DNA from: Bordetella parapertussis
GTDB taxonomy: Bacteria > Pseudomonadota > Gammaproteobacteria > Burkholderiales > Burkholderiaceae_D
Reading direction: 5' to 3'
Length of the DNA: 19,122 nt
Assembly (NCBI GenBank): GCA_945883145.1
Contig: CAMCXB010000047.1
Coordinates: forward strand, 1 to 19,122
Position numbers and translations under genes: made by a program. Below are positions 15,261 through 19,122 of this stretch, piece after piece. Under the pieces are notes generated by a model. The model was not told where the DNA came from and did no database searches. It saw only the letters and a list, made by a program, of their open reading frames with translations. Every line of letters begins with the position of its first letter. The first letter of the stretch is position 1.

Positions 15261-15276
15261 AGCAATACCCGTGCCA
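15261..15276 (-). promoter_or_regulatory. Sigma-54 promoter of the flagellin gene
   Basis: Minus-strand TGGCACGGGTATTGCT fits TGGCAC-N5-TTGCW exactly. The -12 C is at 15262, predicting a start near 15250 and a 63-base leader. No convincing sigma-28 (TAAA-N15-GCCGATAA) site was found in the same interval. Confidence 0.85.
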
Positions 15277-15303
15277 GTTAAAAAGTTCTTGAATAACAAG
15301 GGG

Positions 15304-15402
15304 TTTTGCCTTGATTTGCCTTAAAAACATCCCCGGCAAACTTGGGGTGGCAAGAATTGTCGGTTTTCCGGCAGCTTGTTGCCGCTGACAATGCCGTTGC
15401 CA
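15304..15402. promoter_or_regulatory. TTGCC-rich stretch upstream of the flagellin promoter
   Basis: One exact TTGCCGC (15379-15385) and several near-copies (TTTGCC twice near 15305-15320, inverted TTTGCCG at 15334-15340, TGCCGTTGCC near 15392-15401) lie 30-125 bases upstream of the sigma-54 promoter. This matches the heptamer cluster of the divergent region (16115-16269). It is an enhancer candidate. Confidence 0.45.
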
Positions 15403-15415
15403 TAAAGACATTTTC

Positions 15416-15874
15416 TTATTGCTCCACTGCGCGTAAACCAAGAGCACCTGATACTGCGTCGTACTCTGTTAAGAGCTCAGGATGATCTGGGAAATGGGTC
15501 AGTGCAACGCGTGCAGCTTCTAATGCAGCTGCGAGCTCTAGATCACAACGCAGAGCGCGGATCAACATGGCATGCGTAAATACGGTAGCTTGATTGCCTT
15601 GCATTTCCATCAATTGCGTCAGTAGATCTACAGCGTGAGACCAATCTTCACGCATGACTGACAATAAACTGGTGATGACCAGAATATCTTCATTGACGGG
15701 ATACAAAGCTAAACCGGCTTCGCCTAATGCGTAAGCCAACTCTGTCCGGTCTTCCGCTACCAAAGATTGAATGGCAACACGGATTTCAGCTGGCGTAAAT
15801 TTAGAGATCTGCTTTGTATTAAAAAAGCGACCTGCCGCCGACTGGGACATAAGTTCTTGTGCGAGAGTAGACAT
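15416..15874 (-). CDS. Unknown 152-aa helical (TPR-like) protein in the sigma-54 flagellar regulon
   Basis: I do not recognise the family. The 152-aa protein is all-helical, acidic, and lacks a signal peptide and membrane segments. Residues about 45-145 show TPR-like spacing (ELAYALGEAGLALYP, EDWSHAVDLLTQLME, LAAALEAARVALTHFPDHPELL), similar in style to tetratricopeptide chaperones and adaptors. ATG at 15874 has CAGGAG 8 bases upstream and a near-perfect sigma-54 promoter 83 bases upstream. The flagellin gene is the next gene downstream and has its own promoter. Promoter type, location and soluble TPR-like build suggest an accessory role in flagellin production or export. An export chaperone is one possibility, but the sequence does not decide it. 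Confidence 0.75.
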   Translation of the reverse strand: MSTLAQELMSQSAAGRFFNTKQISKFTPAEIRVAIQSLVAEDRTELAYALGEAGLALYPVNEDILVITSLLSVMREDWSHAVDLLTQLMEMQGNQATVFTHAMLIRALRCDLELAAALEAARVALTHFPDHPELLTEYDAVSGALGLRAVEQ

Positions 15875-15956
15875 AGTAATGCTCCTGTTTGTGTTAACTG
15901 TGCTGGTGGTTCAAAACGAATTGCTGGATGAAACTCGTCTTGCTCACGTCCTATTA

Positions 15957-15972
15957 AGCAAACGCTGTGCCA
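15957..15972 (-). promoter_or_regulatory. Sigma-54 promoter of the 152-aa gene
   Basis: Minus-strand TGGCACAGCGTTTGCT fits TGGCAC-N5-TTGCW exactly. The -12 C is at 15958, predicting a start near 15946 and a leader of about 72 bases. Confidence 0.82.
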
Positions 15973-15990
15973 GCAAAAACAATCAAGTAC

Positions 15991-16059
15991 TTTTTTTTAA
16001 AAAAAACTTCTGTATATATATGTTGTGTGCACTTATCACGACCTGCTTAATTTTTAAGC
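15991..16059. other. AT-rich symmetric elements in the divergent intergenic region
   Basis: T8A8 (15991-16006) is followed by a TATATATATG run and then by the inverted repeat GCTTAA-TTT-TTAAGC (16045-16059). They lie between the minus-strand sigma-54 promoter and the TTGCCGC cluster, where a DNA-bending protein such as IHF often acts at sigma-54 promoters. No defined IHF site was identified. Confidence 0.35.
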
Positions 16060-16114
16060 GACCACATCCCCCTCCAATGCAAAACTAATGCCTAAACATC
16101 ATTTGGGAAAAGTT

Positions 16115-16269
16115 TTGCCGCAATTGCCGCATGAAATCGGCAAAGCATGTCCGCTAGCGGCAATGAATTTTTGACCTTCTTAAGCTTATGGCAAACCCTG
16201 TTCATCTTTTGCCGCTTTCTGGCTAACTTGTGCCGCTCACTTGGCATGTTCAGTGCATTCACTTGCCGC
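16115..16269. promoter_or_regulatory. Cluster of TTGCCGC heptamers, probable shared enhancer
   Basis: Exact copies are at 16115-16121, 16124-16130, 16209-16215 and 16263-16269 on the plus strand, and at 16157-16163 on the minus strand. Near-copies are TTGCCGA (minus, 16144-16138) and GTGCCGC (16230-16236). The cluster lies between two divergent sigma-54 promoters, about 145 bases upstream of one and 65-220 upstream of the other, the range over which sigma-54 activators work. Together with the promoters it accounts for most of the 515-bp gene-free stretch 15875-16389; the short open frames there lack coding character. Confidence 0.6.
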
Positions 16270-16334
16270 ATATGTCGAATTTTTAACAAGTGCCAACACT
16301 GCTATAAGTTTTATTACGATTACTTCGCTTTATG

Positions 16335-16350
16335 TGGCAGGCTTTTTGCT
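16335..16350 (+). promoter_or_regulatory. Sigma-54 promoter of the 135-aa/maf unit
   Basis: TGGCAGGCTTTTTGCT matches the -24/-12 consensus, with G for C at the last base of the -24 box and a T-rich spacer. GG (16336-16337) and GC (16348-16349) are ten bases apart. Transcription should start near 16361, leaving a 29-base leader with GGAGG before the ATG at 16390. Confidence 0.8.
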
Positions 16351-16389
16351 TATAGGGAACCTATCATTCTCAATTGGAGGTAGAAGAAA

Positions 16390-16797
16390 ATGAATAATGA
16401 TGCGCAAGCTTTAATGAATCAACAAGCCGAGTTAGCGGAAGCGGCTTTATACGCGCAAGAGTGGATTAACACAGCCACTTCTATTTTAGAAAAGCAACCT
16501 GCGATCTTACGCAGCGAACAACCGAATCAAGCGTTTGATGCACTTGCTGCTTCAGTCGATGGTTTAGATTGGCTGCATCAACTTGCCAACGCAGCGCATA
16601 ACCTCGGTGAAATTGAATTTGATGAGAATGGCAATAGTACATTTTCAAAATTCGGCAATAGCTTATTAAACATTACCACCGAACTCGTGAATGTCATGGA
16701 AGCTTCCGATACTTTGCTTTTAGCAGATTTAGTGGAATATGAATTACTTCCATTGCTAGCCAATTTCCGTCAGTCCGCTAATGAATTAGTTGCGTAA
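16390..16797 (+). CDS. Unknown 135-aa acidic helical protein encoded before maf
   Basis: I do not recognise this family. The 135-aa protein is acidic and predominantly helical, with no signal peptide, membrane segment or cysteine. It has an Ala/Glu/Gln-rich first helix (residues 5-35), a second helical part with GLDWLHQLANAAHNLGEI (about 58-75), and a leucine-rich acidic C-terminal helix (VMEASDTLLLADLVEYELLPLL). The ATG at 16390 has GGAGG upstream and is the first gene behind a sigma-54 promoter; maf begins within 16 bases of its stop. The tight link to maf and the shared promoter suggest a partner in flagellin modification or a flagellin-binding chaperone. It does not look like FliS by eye. 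Confidence 0.75.
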   Translation: MNNDAQALMNQQAELAEAALYAQEWINTATSILEKQPAILRSEQPNQAFDALAASVDGLDWLHQLANAAHNLGEIEFDENGNSTFSKFGNSLLNITTELVNVMEASDTLLLADLVEYELLPLLANFRQSANELVA

Positions 16798-16812
16798 GTA
16801 TTGGGGAAGAAT

Positions 16813-18684
16813 GTGCAGCCAGATGATTTAAAACTTTGGGAAGCAAATCTCTCTATCTTGAGAGAGACGCATCCACAAGCTGCAACATTACTCGCAACCG
16901 CGAAAGCGCTACCCAATACAGATGCAAAAGACCTCAGTCTTCAATTAGGAAGAAAAGGTCATTTAACTCTTTTATCCCGTGATAAGTTAGGTGAGTATTA
17001 TTTACACAGTCTTTATGATCCCATCAGCGAAGCCAAGCAAACTGCCATTAAAGAGCTAGATGATCCAAAATTAAATGTCGTCGTCATTTTTGGATTTGGT
17101 CTAGGGTATCTCGTAGAAGTGATACTCAAAGCATGTGACAACAAAACACGTATAATTATTGTTGAGTCCAGACTAGATTGCTTAGTCACTGCCCTTTCCT
17201 CGCGTGCACTAGATACTGTTTTATCAGATGAACGATTAAAATTCATTCTTGAAACTAATAGCAAAAAAGCGGCAACCAAGACCAACCTAGAATTAAGTTT
17301 CGATAAACTTAAAAGTTGGAAAATCATAGCAACACCGCAGCAGACTCGATTTAATCAAACTTATTTAAAGTCTTATATCGATCATCTGGGTGCTTGTGTT
17401 AATCAGCGCGTCTCATCGTTTTCTACATCGATGAATCTATCCGCTTATTTTTTAAAAAATAGCGTCGCTAATATAGATGCAGCTGCACAATCACCTGGCG
17501 TAAAACAATTCACAGATTGCTGGAAAAATCGTCCAGCAGTCATCGTTGCAGCAGGACCATCATTAAATAAACAACTGGCTACCCTGCATGCTTATCAAGA
17601 CAAGCTCTTAATAGTCGCAGTTGATAAAACTTGGCCTATATTAAAAGCAGCGGGAATCAAACCCCATATTGTTGTTGCAATTGATCCAAGGCGTCCTTGC
17701 TCTTGGGGTGATGATCCACCACAGGACGTTTGGTTTTTATCGGTTGGTAGTTGCAATCCTGATGTTGTTCACTCTATTAATACACAACGGATTGTTTCAT
17801 ATGGCAATCCCGTACATGAAAAAATATTCAAACATATTATTGGAGAACGCGGTGTCTTACATACCGGCGGCTCAGTAGCGACGAATGCTTTTTCATTTGC
17901 GCGTTTAATGGGTGCTTCTCCACTCATTATGATAGGACAAGACCTTGCCTATACAAATGGCGCTTCTCATGCAAGTGGCTATTTATGGCCAAAAACTTTA
18001 GATGAAGCCAAAGGTACCAAAGGGGATGGATTTCGTGAAATCGAAGGCTATCACGGTGATCGCGTACAAGTAGATCGTCAACTTGATTCCTATCGAAAGT
18101 GGTATGAAGATTTTATTGCCGCTCATCCTAACGACACTGTGATTAATGCAACCGAAGGCGGCGCAAAAATTTCAGGAACTAGACAACTCCCCTTCTCTGA
18201 AGCTTGTAGTCTTTATGCAGAAGACCATATCGTTACTGCAGAACCTATAGCGCATGCAGCGCAAGGCTTTACACCCATTGCTTATAGCGTTGTACAAGAA
18301 AAATTTGTAGAACTAATTGCGCAAATTGAATCTATTCAGTCGATTGCTGAAGAGGCTGAACAAATTTTTGAAAAACTCAGTCTTAATAAGCGAGGCAAAA
18401 AACATGAGCTGCGCTTACAAAACAGACTGAGCGATTTAAAAACAATGATTAGAGCAATAGACAGTCAAGGGAAATTATTTTTACAAGAAATCGTAAGAAA
18501 AGATTCATTTACCGCAGTAAGAAAAATAAAAATAGCAGAAGATAGTGACGCAGAAAGAGAAAATGTAGTGAGAGACTATTTCGAAGCCCTTGCCTATGGT
18601 TGCAAGAGAGCTATCGATCTCATTCATGAACACATGTATCCAAACCCAGAATATGCCAATAACGAAGCATTACTGGTTAAGTAA
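16813..18684 (+). CDS. maf: Maf/DUF115 flagellin-modifying protein
   Basis: Motility accessory factor (Maf) proteins carry a 6-hydroxymethylpterin pyrophosphokinase-like DUF115 domain and transfer nonulosonic acids such as pseudaminic or legionaminic acid onto flagellin in the cytoplasm. The first third has the Maf-type strand-turn VVVIFGFGLGYLVEVIL (about residues 89-105). The DUF115 core lies at about 240-390 with AAGPSLNKQL, VDKTWPILKAAGIKPH, VVAIDP, GGSVATNAFSFA and GQDLAYTNGASHASG. The C-terminal part is helical. GTG at 16813 is chosen because GGGGA lies 5 bases upstream (623 aa); an in-frame TTG at 16801 (627 aa) has no such site. The stop precedes the next gene by 23 bases. The gene lies close to the flagellin and shares sigma-54 control, which fits flagellin as substrate. 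Confidence 0.9.
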   Translation: MQPDDLKLWEANLSILRETHPQAATLLATAKALPNTDAKDLSLQLGRKGHLTLLSRDKLGEYYLHSLYDPISEAKQTAIKELDDPKLNVVVIFGFGLGYLVEVILKACDNKTRIIIVESRLDCLVTALSSRALDTVLSDERLKFILETNSKKAATKTNLELSFDKLKSWKIIATPQQTRFNQTYLKSYIDHLGACVNQRVSSFSTSMNLSAYFLKNSVANIDAAAQSPGVKQFTDCWKNRPAVIVAAGPSLNKQLATLHAYQDKLLIVAVDKTWPILKAAGIKPHIVVAIDPRRPCSWGDDPPQDVWFLSVGSCNPDVVHSINTQRIVSYGNPVHEKIFKHIIGERGVLHTGGSVATNAFSFARLMGASPLIMIGQDLAYTNGASHASGYLWPKTLDEAKGTKGDGFREIEGYHGDRVQVDRQLDSYRKWYEDFIAAHPNDTVINATEGGAKISGTRQLPFSEACSLYAEDHIVTAEPIAHAAQGFTPIAYSVVQEKFVELIAQIESIQSIAEEAEQIFEKLSLNKRGKKHELRLQNRLSDLKTMIRAIDSQGKLFLQEIVRKDSFTAVRKIKIAEDSDAERENVVRDYFEALAYGCKRAIDLIHEHMYPNPEYANNEALLVK

Positions 18685-18707
18685 AATTTTAGAATAAGGT
18701 TATTTGT

Positions 18708-19122
18708 ATGCGATTTGTTTTTCTTCATGTCGGAAATGATATTGCGCCAGCATTATTATGCAAATCCATATTACGTCGCATGCCTGATGCAGAGATTATT
18801 CAATGCACGGATGCGACTTCAGAAAAAATTCCAGGCGTAACTGAGTTAGTACGCTTTGAAGGCGACACAAAAAATCTCATGACTTTTAGACTGGAATGTT
18901 TTGCTGGCCTCAATAGTGAAAAATCAGCTATCTATATCGATACTGACATTCTTGTACTCGAAAAAATCAATCCCGATGCATTACTCGGTGACAGTGAAGT
19001 CGCTTTATGCGAAAGAACTTTTGATAGAAATAATCCTATAAACACCAAGTTTCGTGGCATGAATTTATCTGAATACACAGGCAAAACATTGGGCGAAGTC
19101 TATCCCATCATTGCCTGCTTTA
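18708..19122 (+). CDS. Probable glycosyltransferase, 5' part only
   Basis: An open frame of 138 codons from ATG at 18708 (TAAGG 8 bases upstream) runs off the end of the window. It starts MRFVFLHVGNDIAPALLCKSI. It has AIYIDTDILVLEKIN near residue 82, a DxD motif after a hydrophobic strand as in GT-A fold nucleotide-sugar transferases (GT8-like style). The upstream FRLECFAGL is where such enzymes hold the sugar-nucleotide-contacting Arg. It follows maf by 23 bases and is probably in the same operon, suggesting a part in flagellin glycan or other surface sugar synthesis. Donor and acceptor are unknown and the C-terminal half is not visible. Confidence 0.7.
   Translation, partial: MRFVFLHVGNDIAPALLCKSILRRMPDAEIIQCTDATSEKIPGVTELVRFEGDTKNLMTFRLECFAGLNSEKSAIYIDTDILVLEKINPDALLGDSEVALCERTFDRNNPINTKFRGMNLSEYTGKTLGEVYPIIACF

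Noticed and set aside
15190..15447. 85-aa open frame on the minus strand just before the flagellin gene
   Set aside because: It runs straight through the flagellin sigma-54 promoter and leader and overlaps the 152-aa gene. It has no ribosome-binding site and its composition is unlike its neighbours.
16092..16289. 65-aa open frame on the minus strand in the divergent intergenic region
   Set aside because: No ribosome-binding site; it overlaps the TTGCCGC cluster and its Lys/Arg/His-rich content does not look coding.

Overview
The window reads as chromosomal DNA of a motile gammaproteobacterium of moderate GC content. This rests on the flagellar gene order (flrC/fleR-type regulator, then fliE, fliF, fliG, fliH, fliI, fliJ), on a sigma-54/FlrC style of control and on a NhaD-type antiporter. 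I cannot name genus or species from the sequence.

Layout. Bases 1-1710 (+) hold the 3' end of a NhaD Na+/H+ antiporter and a complete CPA1-type cation/proton antiporter. Bases 1786-2829 are an IS30-family element with intact ends and a transposase killed by one nonsense and one frameshift mutation. From 15874 down to 2946 everything is on the minus strand and mostly flagellar. In transcription order: an unknown 152-aa helical protein, a very large flagellin (825 aa), a translationally coupled set of three small genes (membrane protein, four-Cys protein, secreted Sel1-repeat protein), an FlrC/FleR-type sigma-54 activator with a degenerate receiver domain, then fliE, fliF, a 70-aa gene, fliG, fliH, fliI and fliJ. 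Bases 16390-19122 (+) run the other way: an unknown 135-aa protein, a Maf (DUF115) flagellin-modification protein and the start of a probable glycosyltransferase.

Regulation. Four close matches to the sigma-54 -24/-12 promoter are visible, in front of flrC, the flagellin, the 152-aa gene and, divergently, the 135-aa/maf unit. The 515-bp divergent region holds a cluster of TTGCCGC heptamers in both orientations between two of these promoters. It is a good candidate for a shared activator enhancer. FlrC probably drives this local regulon, but its phospho-acceptor Asp is Arg and no partner kinase is encoded beside it.

Most unusual point. The 70-aa gene between fliF and fliG encodes a stand-alone copy of the FliF C-terminal tail, the part known to bind FliG. 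FliF, FliG and FliH also carry long low-complexity expansions. Together these suggest a modified rotor (MS-ring/C-ring) junction in this organism.
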